The notes: generated from the letters alone by a model not told the origin. DNA of 64,000 nt from Bifidobacterium choerinum (GCF_000741135.1 NZ_JGYU01000001.1:124001-188000); one strand, 5' to 3'. Positions 17,301-23,874 are shown, counted from the stretch's first letter. Numbers and translations are program-made.

Positions 17301-17498
17301 TTCCTCGCGGATTGCGCTGCCCATCGTACTTCCCGACTGGTTCGAGATGAGTCTGGGCACGAAGCGTTCATCAGCAGAGTCATTCTGTCGTATCAGGCCG
17401 CTCAGTACACCGTCGATGATGCTTGTGTTGATGTCGCTTCGACCATCGTGAGCCGTCTGCGTTCCCTGAGCAATCGCTTCTTCCATGCCGCTTTGCAT
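14316..17498 (-). CDS. PLD nuclease - SF2 helicase - DUF3427 fusion protein
   Basis: 1060-residue DNA-processing protein. An N-terminal phospholipase-D/HKD-like nuclease domain has HPKGYLF (155-161) and GSSNLT (178-183). A full superfamily-2 helicase core follows: SATGTGKTY (Walker A, about 281-289), IDEAHHSG (DEAH box, 371-378), GMTATPERTD (397-406) and QQLGRGLRKFPHK (motif VI). A C-terminal DUF3427 region carries SSVGGY. The start ATG follows GGGAGGGG. Restriction-type defence helicases share this build; DNA degradation or translocation against foreign DNA is inferred. It is second in the operon, 55 bp after NUDIX. Odd: a 13-residue unit around residues 911-936 is duplicated in tandem (SSVGGYLLPKDDD then SSVGGYRIPKYGD). 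Confidence 0.88.
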   Translation of the reverse strand: MQSGMEEAIAQGTQTAHDGRSDINTSIIDGVLSGLIRQNDSADERFVPRLISNQSGSTMGSAIREEIRESETFDISVAFINENALKSMYQAFVEHADNGGKRNRIITSTKEYFNKPGAFKELMKLQQYANVEVLIWERPGSTTTDDITTQDQPFHPKGYLFARHMEDGRTYYNLYVGSSNLTSSALQTQREWNLRVSSTGEAQLIEQVKEELDDQVRQSVPLTDEWLAQYEKDYNRHTPPREQILQQLRDEQIEPNAMQREALANIQQLRDDGEQRAIVISATGTGKTYLSAFDVRAFHPKRMLYVANRDTILKAARASYQRVLGCDESELGLLTGSSKQHDTKYVFASVDTLRLHMMEWYEPDDFDYVLIDEAHHSGANNYRSVIDYFSGADFMLGMTATPERTDNFDIFSLFDHNIAYEIRLQKALDENMLCPFHYYGVHEFLGSDGTYVDSTEGISTRDKQHMQYSLEELTDSDRVRYIIRKLEQYGSYDERVTGLVFCSKIEEAERLSTMFNKEINQQAERTYQTVAISGNTPPKQVEKAVKQLEGGDLDYIFTVDKFNEGVDIPAINQIVMLRNTQSSIVFTQQLGRGLRKFPHKTCVTVIDFIGNYQNNYLIPVALYGNAGDRDKARKNMQREAIGLSSISFDEISRKRVLKSLDTASWSDMKMLRDKYAVIRNELGRVPMLTDIYLHDPSLVMTMAQKGNSYYEFARGSETALSRKESEGGFIDTFAPVDTQGEQWLKMATEVLLVAIRPQELVILDELLEPAPSLSPASDRLIPAERLKEAVARRFPTSYHTDAQFESALRVLDWSFFDSTAKKSYGERALIRRVGGEIGLTSEFAAMLAGNDTFARFFADNVRTGLQRFADLLEESAKTGRSLQDDRGFVYEHRYKMFEVERLLGWPKQINGSSVGGYLLPKDDDSSVGGYRIPKYGDSMPIFVKYANSQYEDRFLNPQEMHWFSKDKHSLKSSEITWMMHGHGEENWTSTHFIPLFVMRKADAEKLKLYYYVGHVGSYSNLHETTRDKKGEKVRLVEMDLRLTKPLSAELYRHLTGDYEE

Positions 17499-17553
17499 GT
17501 TTCCCCTCCCAATCTGTGATGATCAATGATGAATACGTTCGCCGCCCATGCGG

Positions 17554-17970
17554 TCACAACGTCATTTTCGCGATACGCTCCACGGCGTCGTGATCGACCG
17601 GCGCCCAATCGAGCTGCGGCATGCCGGCCGGATTCATCCATTCGATGCGTTCATGTTCGGTCAGCACCGGCGTGTCTTCGATCAGATGGCACAGGAACGT
17701 CGTCAGCTCCACTCGACCGAAATCGTAGAGGTAATCGCTTGTGCAGATCTCCTTATCGACGTCGATCTCACACAGCAGCTCCTCTTCGATCTCGCGCCTG
17801 AGCGCCTGCCGCGGCGTCTCTTCGGCTTCGATCTTGCCTCCGGGAAACTCCCAGTATCCGGCGAGCGATTTCCCGGCGCCTCTTTGCGCGCACAGCACTT
17901 TGCCGTCCTTGACGATCGCCGCGCCAACCACGCGGATCAGTTTCGGCTCATTGGGTTCATCAGCCGTCAT
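17554..17970 (-). CDS. NUDIX hydrolase (MutT-like)
   Basis: 138-residue nucleotide pyrophosphohydrolase. It opens IRVVGAAIVKDGKVLCAQRG, then WEFPGGKIEAEETPRQALRR with REIEEELL. The NUDIX box Gx5Ex7REUxEE is complete at residues 45-64, except that the final conserved Gly is Leu. The length and WEFPGGK resemble MutT/NudG enzymes that hydrolyse oxidised or modified dNTPs. The start ATG follows AAAGGGG; the longer frame to 18144 is unlikely. It is the first gene of the operon with the PLD-helicase, so it may remove modified nucleotides or a signal nucleotide during defence (speculative). A TATCCT box near 18019 could be the operon promoter. Confidence 0.87.
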   Translation of the reverse strand: MTADEPNEPKLIRVVGAAIVKDGKVLCAQRGAGKSLAGYWEFPGGKIEAEETPRQALRREIEEELLCEIDVDKEICTSDYLYDFGRVELTTFLCHLIEDTPVLTEHERIEWMNPAGMPQLDWAPVDHDAVERIAKMTL

Positions 17971-18409
17971 ATATCCCCTTTTCACGAACAATGGTTGGAT
18001 CCAGGATACAACGCGGATCCTTGGTGTCGTGCCTTTGAAGAGTCCGCAGTCGCATAACTCGGCTTTTCGAGCGAACGATCGAGCTATGTGTCGGAGTGCG
18101 CCGGCACTCCCCTGCGCATCGGAGGAAATCGAACAACATGGCACAATCGATCAGTCGTATACGCGCATGAATGCACGTCGTCGGACACAATCGCACGACC
18201 TCGTCGATGCCGGTCGGCGCGCGCAAGGAACGTCGTCGCATATATCAGGAGTTCAGATGGAAAAGCGATATATGCGCGCGCCAAGCGGGCGACATCGGAA
18301 CACGGCATATGCGCACAAGGATAAGTAATGCGTAATGCATGGCATGGATGCATGGCGGCGTCACGCATCCGCGAATACGGATGACAGGATCACGGTTTAC
18401 GATGCCGGC
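17971..18409. other. Gap between the NUDIX operon and the 137-residue gene
   Basis: No confident gene; lower GC than the surroundings by eye. On the plus strand a 10-codon frame with GGAGG upstream (ATG at 18138) runs by ATGA overlap into a 53-codon basic frame ending at 18329. Neither resembles a known family. The region should contain the promoter of the NUDIX operon. Confidence 0.35.
18398..18403 (+). promoter_or_regulatory. -10 box giving a leaderless transcript
   Basis: TACGAT, 6 nt before the ATG at 18410. Confidence 0.45.
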
Positions 18410-18823
18410 ATGGAATCGCATGGACACCGGATGCGGCGCGAACGGATCTCGTCGCCTGAGCGGATCGATCCGCGGCTCGTCGCACGCACGATCGACGAGG
18501 GCGCACGCACCGAGCATGTCACGCTGCTCGACATGCTCTTCGAACTCATGGAAAGCAAGCTCTATCCGGGCAAGGATGAACTGGACGACGACGAACATAC
18601 GGAGGTCGCATGGGCGCTCGAGGATGGTGACGACACGGTCTCGCGGTTCCCGCGCAAATCGTCGTTGTACCGCGCCTTGACCGAACGGTGCGACGCCGAC
18701 GCGCTGACGTCGATGTTCGCGCCGGCGGTCATCGGCAAATCCTCACGGGACCTGTATACGCTCATGGCGCCGAAGGTGTTGTCGGAGCGCATCGCGGAAC
18801 TGGTCGGCGAATCAGAAACGTGA
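18410..18823 (+). CDS. Hypothetical protein, 137 residues
   Basis: Not recognised. The protein is soluble and charged, with mostly helical-looking segments: DPRLVARTIDEGARTEHVTL, then LLDMLFELMESKLYPGKDELDDDEHTE split by an acidic stretch, SSLYRALTERCDADAL, and LYTLMAPKVLSERIAELVG. There is no membrane segment and no signal peptide. The start was chosen at 18410 because a -10 box lies 6 nt upstream and the preceding open frame is not protein-like. It lies between two toxin-antitoxin loci, so a defence or regulatory function is possible but unsupported. It is followed by AT-rich inverted repeats. Confidence 0.55.
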   Translation: MESHGHRMRRERISSPERIDPRLVARTIDEGARTEHVTLLDMLFELMESKLYPGKDELDDDEHTEVAWALEDGDDTVSRFPRKSSLYRALTERCDADALTSMFAPAVIGKSSRDLYTLMAPKVLSERIAELVGESET

Positions 18824-18947
18824 GGTCTTCGTTCGGCATCGTTGCCACGCCACATTGAATGCATCGGCCGGCGCATCGATGAACAAAAATGAAATCTGCG
18901 CTCGCATGGATGAGCACAGTCGGCCTCTATGTTCATCGTGACGCCTC

Positions 18948-19000
18948 ATTCTGAACACAGATGCCGTCAATGTTCAGAATCGACGCTCATTCTGAACATT
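18948..19000. repeat. Three alternating copies of ATTCTGAACA
   Basis: ATTCTGAACA occurs at 18948-18957 and 18989-18998, with its reverse complement at 18971-18980. The last two form a perfect 12-bp inverted repeat (AATGTTCAGAAT, 8-nt loop, ATTCTGAACATT). Another small stem, ACGGAAGC/GCTTCCGT, follows at 19023-19050. They lie between convergent genes, so they may be a bidirectional terminator, but the repeated 10-mer also looks like an operator. Confidence 0.6.
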
Positions 19001-19061
19001 GGACCTGTTGGCGTTCAGGTTAACGGAAGCAAAGGCACAACGGCTTCCGTACCGCACGAGA

Positions 19062-19628
19062 TCAGCAAGACTCGTGCAGTGTTTCCAACAAAGGCAATAA
19101 ACTATTTGCGAAATTCGGTAGCGCGCTCCTGCTGAGCATATCCGCATAATCTACAGGAGTTTGCGGATATAAACGGTTGCTCAGCAGTGCCGCATAACAT
19201 GCCCTGCTGACCCTTCCAGGATCCAGATCGAGCACATCCTGCAAGAAGTCATCAGGATGCCTCAGCTCAACACCGACATCTTGAACCGACTGCGACGGGA
19301 AATCCTTGAGATTGAAGGTCACCAACGTTTCCGCCGGCGAATAGGCAGCTGCAGCCAATACATGCCGGTCCTTATCGTCACAGGTCATATCTTCAATCAA
19401 AGCGTCATAACCGGTCACAGTCGCGTCGGGAAAGGCGGAACACATAGCATCTATGCGCTTCTTGGCCCGCCCTTCCCCGATACGCGGTGCGAGATTCCTC
19501 TCCAGCTCTTCCAATACACCACTGGACCAATATGGCACGAACAACAGTTCTTCTGCCAACCGTAGAATCACGTCATTCACCATTTCGCCATATAAGGTGC
19601 AGGTGTCGAAAAAGACAGGGAATCCCAT
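19062..19628 (-). CDS. PIN-domain ribonuclease toxin
   Basis: 188-residue PIN-fold protein, probably a VapC-like RNase toxin. The acidic residues fit a PIN site: Asp8 in FFDTCTLYG, Glu40/41 in GVLEELERN, Asp87 in CDDKDRHVLAAA and Asp109 in FNLKDFP. The C-terminus after residue 125 is an extension seen in the PIN subfamily paired with excisionase-like antitoxins. The start ATG is 16 bp after the stop of the upstream HTH gene, so the two are one operon. Codon use is less GC-biased than the core genes. RNase activity is inferred from the fold, not shown. Confidence 0.85.
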   Translation of the reverse strand: MGFPVFFDTCTLYGEMVNDVILRLAEELLFVPYWSSGVLEELERNLAPRIGEGRAKKRIDAMCSAFPDATVTGYDALIEDMTCDDKDRHVLAAAAYSPAETLVTFNLKDFPSQSVQDVGVELRHPDDFLQDVLDLDPGRVSRACYAALLSNRLYPQTPVDYADMLSRSALPNFANSLLPLLETLHESC

Positions 19629-19644
19629 GCTTCGCTGTCTCCTC

Positions 19645-20175
19645 TCAATGTCGGATCAACGGATTGTCAAGGGTAAGCGATGGATCCTCATCGGCGGCCA
19701 GCTCATCAAACATAGCGATATGCTCTTGATGCCTCTGAGCGGCATACTTCTGCAGATCATCCAGCATGACACGACGATGACGCCCGACCTTGGTGAAGGG
19801 AATATGGCCATCCTCAAGCAGCTTCACCAGCGTGGGCCGAGAGACGCCCAACAAATCGGCAGCCTCCTGAGTCGTGAGTTGAGTGTCGTACTCGACCATA
19901 TAGACGGCCTTTCCACCCGACAGCAACTCAGCGACACGCAACAGAATTCGTGCGAGTTCGGGCGTCAGAGGACGGTCCTCCTCGCCGGGAATCTTGAGCA
20001 GCGGGAGGGGAAAATCACGCTGTGCGGCGATATCTTCAAAATCACGATTTGTGGAATCGCCCAGTGAACGCGATTGCGAAAGCGCCTCACCAACATCGCG
20101 CGTTCTGCGCCGCGCCTCGGGCTCGGTTGGAGGCATGTAAGCCACACCACCTTGCGACATACTGCGTTTGGCCAT
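19645..20175 (-). CDS. Excisionase-type HTH antitoxin partner of the PIN toxin
   Basis: 176-residue DNA-binding protein. A MerR/excisionase-like winged HTH is clear in the C-terminal half: LTTQEAADLLGVSRPTLVKL, then GHIPFTKVGRHRRVMLDDLQ. The N-terminal 80 residues are charged and may be partly disordered. The tail (DPSLTLDNPLIRH) is a likely toxin-binding strand. The start was placed at the second of two adjacent ATGs, giving 7-nt spacing from GGAAGGAG. It lies directly upstream of the PIN gene, the usual order. It probably represses its own promoter at the AATATTCG repeats at 20245-20262. Confidence 0.82.
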   Translation of the reverse strand: MAKRSMSQGGVAYMPPTEPEARRRTRDVGEALSQSRSLGDSTNRDFEDIAAQRDFPLPLLKIPGEEDRPLTPELARILLRVAELLSGGKAVYMVEYDTQLTTQEAADLLGVSRPTLVKLLEDGHIPFTKVGRHRRVMLDDLQKYAAQRHQEHIAMFDELAADEDPSLTLDNPLIRH

Positions 20176-20235
20176 CATCGAACTCCTTCCCGCGGCGCTG
20201 CAACAAATGCATCTACTTGAACTTCTTGCATCATC

Positions 20236-20262
20236 AGTCTAACAGAATATTCGCAATATTCG
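20236..20262 (-). promoter_or_regulatory. Promoter and putative operator of the PIN toxin-antitoxin operon
   Basis: On the minus strand TAGACT (20241-20236) is a fair -10 box. Immediately upstream lie two direct repeats of AATATTCG in plus orientation (20246-20253 and 20255-20262), 9 bp apart, part of a near-palindrome. A repressor bound there would sit between -35 and -10. Inferred from position only. Confidence 0.45.
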
Positions 20263-20311
20263 AAAACATCGGCGTGGTCATACCACTAACAACGCATCAG
20301 CTGACACTTCC

Positions 20312-20456
20312 TTCTGCCATATCTGCGCTGAAGCGGAGCATTTTCTCGGGGGACGCCGGATATCGGCCTCAGATCGCATCAGAATCATGCGGTTTATGCA
20401 GGCGATACTTGGCCATATCGGAGAAAATGCTCCGCCTCAGCGCAGATACGGCAGAA
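20312..20456. repeat. MITE-like element with 36-bp inverted terminal repeats
   Basis: The arms 20312-20347 and 20421-20456 match as inverted repeats at 34 of 36 positions, around a 73-base interior with no gene. The inner end of each arm reads GGAGCATTTTCTC. No target-site duplication was found. The right arm ends 5 bp before the stop of the gene at 20462, so transcripts of that gene would fold it. The GGAGCATTTTC core also occurs in the repeat at 52978-53071. Confidence 0.75.
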
Positions 20457-20461
20457 AACGC

Positions 20462-20845
20462 TTACGCTCGACCCGGATGTGCGCAGCCCGAGTTGCCGCT
20501 GTTGCCCGAGCCGTTGCCGACGAAGATCCACTGGAACATCGAGAAGCCGTGGTTGTCGATCACGACCACCTTCGCGTTGTTGCCGCCGGCCTGCGACGGC
20601 TGGTTCGCCACGTTCAGCACGGTCTTGCGGTTGCCGAGCATAAGCAGCAGTACCAGGCCGAACACGCCGAGGCACACGAGCAGCACGGTGCGGTGACGCT
20701 GAATCCACGGCTTGACCGGGCATGCGCGGCCGGCGTCGGCGCGGCGGCCGCAGTCGCAGGTTCGGTCGTCGTGCGCGGCGTCATCGCGCGCGGCGTCGCT
20801 TACGGTCGGCATCGTCATATCGGCATCGGCAGTCGGCTGGGTCAT
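20462..20845 (-). CDS. Small single-pass membrane protein, unknown function
   Basis: 127 residues. The N-terminal 40 residues are polar and contain a CDCGRR cluster (two Cys near residues 30-32, another at 42). A transmembrane helix follows (TVLLVCLGVFGLVLLLMLG), then a short outer part (NVANQPSQAGG, KVVVIDNHGFSMFQWIFVG) and a Gly/Ser/Asn-rich tail. No family recognised. The start ATG follows GAGGAGCGACG. The FSMFQWIF segment could be a second short membrane-interacting stretch. It is a lone gene between the PIN pair and mntP. Confidence 0.6.
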   Translation of the reverse strand: MTQPTADADMTMPTVSDAARDDAAHDDRTCDCGRRADAGRACPVKPWIQRHRTVLLVCLGVFGLVLLLMLGNRKTVLNVANQPSQAGGNNAKVVVIDNHGFSMFQWIFVGNGSGNSGNSGCAHPGRA

Positions 20846-21076
20846 CGTCGCTCCTCGTCATATCGGTCGTATCGGTCGGCATCGGTCGGAGGAACGGCAA
20901 CGGTTCCGTCCGTCACACCGTAGCAGCGGACGCCATGGCCGCGCCCCACCCATCTTGGTCCGCGGAATCAGTCGGCGGATACGCGGCGAGCGCAGCGCGC
21001 GGCGGAGGACGGCGAAATGGTTAGGCTGGCTGTAGCAATCGGCAAATGACGGGCGGCACCGGCTTGGAGGAGCATC

Positions 21077-21642
21077 GTGGAATTCCTGAAGTATCTGCTC
21101 ATCGGCGTCAGCGTCTCGCTGGACGAACTCGCGGTCGGCACCGTCAAGGGCGCGCAGGTCAAGGACATGCGGCGGCGCGATCCGTGGATCACCGGCGCAT
21201 ATTTCGCCGTGTTCCAGGGTGTCATGCTCATCATCGGATTCTGCGGCGCAAGCCTGTTCTCGAAAGGGTCGAGCGCGTCACCGAGTGGATCGCCGACGGA
21301 CTGCTCATGCTCATCGGCGCCAACATGGTGCGCGAGGCCTTCTCCAACGACGGCGACGACGCCAAGCAGCAGGATCTGCTCGCGAAGATGGACGTGCGTT
21401 CGATGAGCGTGTTGGCGCTGACGATGAGCCTCGACGCGCTCGCCGTCGACGTATCGCTCGCGCTCGGGCACAGGCTCGTCATCTGGTGGGCGGCGCTGTC
21501 GGCGGCGCTCGTGTCGTTGGCGATCACCGTTCCGGCGATGTTCGCGGGGCACAGGATCGGGCACAAGATCGGGTCGAAGGGCGGCGCGATCCTGATCCTG
21601 CTCGGTCTGTTCGAGCTGCTGCAGTACTACAAGGTGCTCTGA
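21077..21642 (+). pseudogene. mntP: mntP manganese efflux pump with a single-base frameshift
   Basis: Two overlapping frames together give MntP, the Mn(II) exporter. The first (from the ATG at 21077 after TTGGAGGAG) reads MEFLKYLLIGVSVSLDELAV and continues to FCGASLFSK. The second takes over at RVERVTEWIADGLLMLIGAN and runs through MSLDALAVDVSLALG to YKVL. The break is at AAAGGG, 21263-21268: adding one base to GGG restores one frame of 188 residues, the usual MntP length. Both acidic repeats (LDELAVG and LDALAVD) and six membrane helices are present across the two halves. It is either a sequencing or homopolymer error, a phase-variable state, or a real pseudogene. The 3' end overlaps the AlkD-like gene by 16 bp, tail to tail. 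Confidence 0.75.
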
Positions 21643-22388
21643 GTGCGCGGCGGCCGTTGCGGGATGCGCAGCGAGCGCAGCATCGTCTTGTGTCCAGCGG
21701 ATACGCGGTAGGATTCGCAGGCCTTCTGGATCGTCTTATTGTGGGTCCACGGATCCAGACGCCGCTGCTCGATCAGCGGCAGCGCGCTCCCCCACTGCTT
21801 GGCGAGCGCGGTCGCGAAGTACCATGCGCGCGCCATGTTCACGTAGTAATCATCGGAGTGAATCTGCTCGACGAGCCGCAGTTGCGCGGGGTCGAAACGT
21901 TCGTCGAGGAAATCGGTCATCAACGCCACGACGGCGTAGCGGATTGTGTAGATGTGGTCGGCGCGCATCCAACGTGCGAGTTGGTCGAGCCATGCGCGCG
22001 CGTCGGCGTCGATGCGGATCGGAACGCGGATCGTGTCGGTGACGGCCCAGTTGTCGGCGTACGGCAGGAAACGTGATAGCGCGGCGATCGTCTGCGCGAG
22101 TGACGGGTACATGTCGCCGATCAGGATCGCGTGCAGCATGTTCTCCTCGAAATAGCGGTGCGGAAGGTCGGCGAGGAACTCCTCGACGACGTGCGCGTCG
22201 CCGCGACGCAGCTGCTTCGCGAGCGCGCGCAGCCGCGGCACGCGGATACCGATCATCGTGGCGGGGTCGACGGTCGGGACGAGCTTCGCGTTGAAGGTCT
22301 TGTAGTCGGGGTCGGCGAGGGATTCCAAGCATGCGCGGACCGACGCCGCGCCGTTGGGAGGCGTTGCGGGGAGGATGGGCGAAGGCAT
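21627..22388 (-). CDS. AlkD-like DNA alkylation repair protein
   Basis: 253-residue HEAT-repeat-like protein of the AlkD family, DNA glycosylases for bulky or cationic alkyl adducts. Seen: DPATMIGIRVPRLRALAKQL, RYFEENMLHAILIG, and the diagnostic end DDYYVNMARAWYFATALAK followed by DPWTHNKTIQKACESYRV. The whole protein is helical, as expected. The start ATG is preceded by a weak AAGGAGC. It converges on mntP and overlaps it by 16 bp. Some bifidobacterial members of this family are annotated only as DNA alkylation repair proteins and their activity is untested, so the function is inferred. Confidence 0.85.
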   Translation of the reverse strand: MPSPILPATPPNGAASVRACLESLADPDYKTFNAKLVPTVDPATMIGIRVPRLRALAKQLRRGDAHVVEEFLADLPHRYFEENMLHAILIGDMYPSLAQTIAALSRFLPYADNWAVTDTIRVPIRIDADARAWLDQLARWMRADHIYTIRYAVVALMTDFLDERFDPAQLRLVEQIHSDDYYVNMARAWYFATALAKQWGSALPLIEQRRLDPWTHNKTIQKACESYRVSAGHKTMLRSLRIPQRPPRTQSTL

Positions 22389-22433
22389 GGGCGGCTCCTT
22401 GCTGAACGTGGGCGGGCGGCGGTCGGCGGTCGG

Positions 22434-22871
22434 CTATGCACGGATCATCGTGAACATGCCGGGGCCGTCCCAGTCGTTGGGACGCCGCTCGAAGCCGTGG
22501 CGCTCGTAGAATGCGACGGCGCCCTGCGAGGAGATGAGTTCGAGGCTCACGGCCCAGCCGGGTTCGATCAGGCTGCGCACATGGCGTTCGAGCGCGTCGA
22601 TCAGCGCGGCGCCGACGCCTTGGGACTGCATGGCCGGGACGACGGCGAAATCCTTGACGTAGAAGGACATACCGCCGTCGCCGATCAGACGGACCATGCT
22701 CACCGGCTCAGGGTCGGCTTCGGATTCGGCGGCGTAAGCGGTGACGGTGGCGGTCGAATTGGCGAGCGCGACATGCATCTGGTCGATGCCGGGCGCGTCC
22801 CAGCCGACCGATCGGTACAGCGTCAGGAACAGTTCGGGGGTCAATGTGTCTTGCTGGATCGTCAGATGCAT
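22434..22871 (-). CDS. GNAT-family N-acetyltransferase
   Basis: 145 residues. Pattern: MHLTIQQDTLTPELFLTLYR with VGWDAPG, then VSMVRLIGDGGMSFYVKDFA and VVPAMQSQGVGAALIDALER, whose QSQGVG forms the acetyl-CoA loop, and GAVAFYERHGFERRPNDW. This matches the YjgM/ElaA-like GNATs found widely in bifidobacteria. The start was placed at MHLTIQ with GGAGCGGG directly upstream; the frame open to 22985 lacks a better site. It lies 45 bp upstream of the AlkD-like gene on the same strand, so the two may be cotranscribed. Acceptor unknown. Confidence 0.83.
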   Translation of the reverse strand: MHLTIQQDTLTPELFLTLYRSVGWDAPGIDQMHVALANSTATVTAYAAESEADPEPVSMVRLIGDGGMSFYVKDFAVVPAMQSQGVGAALIDALERHVRSLIEPGWAVSLELISSQGAVAFYERHGFERRPNDWDGPGMFTMIRA

Positions 22872-23194
22872 CCCGCTCCGTTTCGTCGATGGACGCCGTG
22901 TTGCGCCTTGGGCCATGCACTCGGATATTGCTTCGCATCCCAAGATAGCGGAATCGGGTGCGTCATGCGGACGGTCATGCGGCATGCGGGCGGGTCATGG
23001 ACGGCGAGACCGACGGGAATCGTATCGGAGGTTCTTCGAAACCGGGTCGTGAGAGCGCAACCGGCGGAAATGGATCGTTGGGAAAGATACACGAGAAGGG
23101 CGCCGACTTCATCGTCGGCGCCCTTCTCGTTGTCGGGAATCGGTGTGCGGTTGTCGTCTGCGGCGTACGCGGCGTACGCGGGTTGTGCGGGCCG
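22872..23194. other. Intergenic region with terminator
   Basis: No gene seen apart from the hairpin at 23091-23130. The left part should contain the promoter of the GNAT gene at 22871. Confidence 0.5.
23091..23130. terminator. 17-bp perfect hairpin terminator
   Basis: ACGAGAAGGGCGCCGAC (23091-23107), 6-nt loop, exact complement at 23114-23130. On the minus strand it lies 65 bases after the 40-residue gene and is followed by GTATCTTT. Confidence 0.8.
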
Positions 23195-23317
23195 TCACTT
23201 CGCCTGACGCTCCGCGATCTCGCTCATCGCGGAGACGGTGGCCGCCGAGTTCATCGACGTCGTCGGGACGCCGGTGGTCGTGTGGTCGAAACCGAAGATC
23301 ATGCTGAGGAAGCTCAT
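23195..23317 (-). CDS. Small protein, 40 residues
   Basis: Reads MSFLSMIFGFDHTTTGVPTT and continues with Ser/Ala-rich sequence to a charged end (EIAERQAK). The start is supported by AAAGGA nine bases upstream, and the unit has its own strong terminator 65 bp downstream, so this is a plausible expressed small gene. The hydrophobic N-terminus (FLSMIFGF) is too short to be a normal signal peptide. No family recognised. A secreted peptide or membrane-surface role is possible but cannot be shown. Confidence 0.55.
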   Translation of the reverse strand: MSFLSMIFGFDHTTTGVPTTSMNSAATVSAMSEIAERQAK

Positions 23318-23570
23318 CGCTCTGTCCTTTCGTTCGTGGCGCTTGCGGCGCCGTTCTTGTTGCCTGATGATTGCAAGATACGGTCTGCGCGCGGGGCTTC
23401 CCATCGGGCTTCGGGATGAATCCTCAAGGCTGGGCGGCGTTCCCTCAGCCTTGAGGATGAGCCCCGAGGATGATACGAGGAATGACTGGCTCGGAAGGGG
23501 GACGTCGGTTGATGAGATTCGGCTCGCACCTCGGCCTGGGAAGCCGCCATTCGGGAATCCGTCCTGGACC

Positions 23571-23808
23571 CTTTGCAGGTGACCTCACCCACAGAGTGCC
23601 GCCCAGTCAACCACCAATGGCCCTTTACGGGTGGCGACACCCACAGAATGCCGCCCGACCCACCGGTAACGGCACTTTGCAGGTGACCTCACCCGGAGAA
23701 TGCCACCCAGTCCACTAACAACGGCACTCTACGGGTGACCTTACTCATAAACGGCCATTTGGGGGACTTTTTGCAGGTGATCTCACCCGTAAAACGGCCG
23801 TTTACGGA
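23571..23808. repeat. 52-bp-period repeat array of a second type (4-5 units)
   Basis: CTTTGCAGGTGACCTCACCC-type units start at 23571, 23623, 23675 and 23727, exactly 52 bp apart, with a shortened fifth from 23767. Units 1, 3 and 5 share TTGCAGGTGA and units 2 and 4 share TACGGGTG, so there is a 104-bp higher order. Most units contain the dyad GGTG-N4-CACC. The sequence is unrelated to the arrays at 2617 and 24589 but the period is the same. Confidence 0.8.
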
Positions 23809-23861
23809 CCCGCGGAACCATCCTGAAATGTCTCAAAGGGTGTTCGCCATGGCGGACCCGC

Positions 23862-23867
23862 TATGCT
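23862..23867 (+). promoter_or_regulatory. -10 box giving a leaderless GNAT transcript
   Basis: TATGCT, 7 nt before the ATG at 23875. Confidence 0.5.
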
Positions 23868-23874
23868 TGGGGCC

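Larger units (their letters stand above)
23318..23874. other. Intergenic region rich in repeats
   Basis: No gene. It holds a 12-bp-stem hairpin (TCCTCAAGGCTG at 23421-23432, complement at 23446-23457, 13-nt loop), the 52-bp array at 23571-23808, and the promoter of the next GNAT gene. Confidence 0.6.

Noticed and set aside
12200-20300. Prophage or integrative element
   Set aside because: No integrase, transposase, phage structural gene, tRNA-associated attachment site or long direct repeats at the borders were seen; accessory island is the safer term.
20846-21076. Mn-sensing (yybP-ykoY) riboswitch ahead of mntP
   Set aside because: The conserved GGGGAGUA-type motif and matching second half were not found.
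21263-21268. Programmed -1 frameshift site in mntP
   Set aside because: The heptamer does not fit X-XXY-YYZ in the zero frame, and MntP is not known to need frameshifting. A one-base deletion is simpler.
23571-23808. CRISPR array
   Set aside because: The whole 52-bp unit repeats with gradual divergence, unlike constant repeats with unique spacers.
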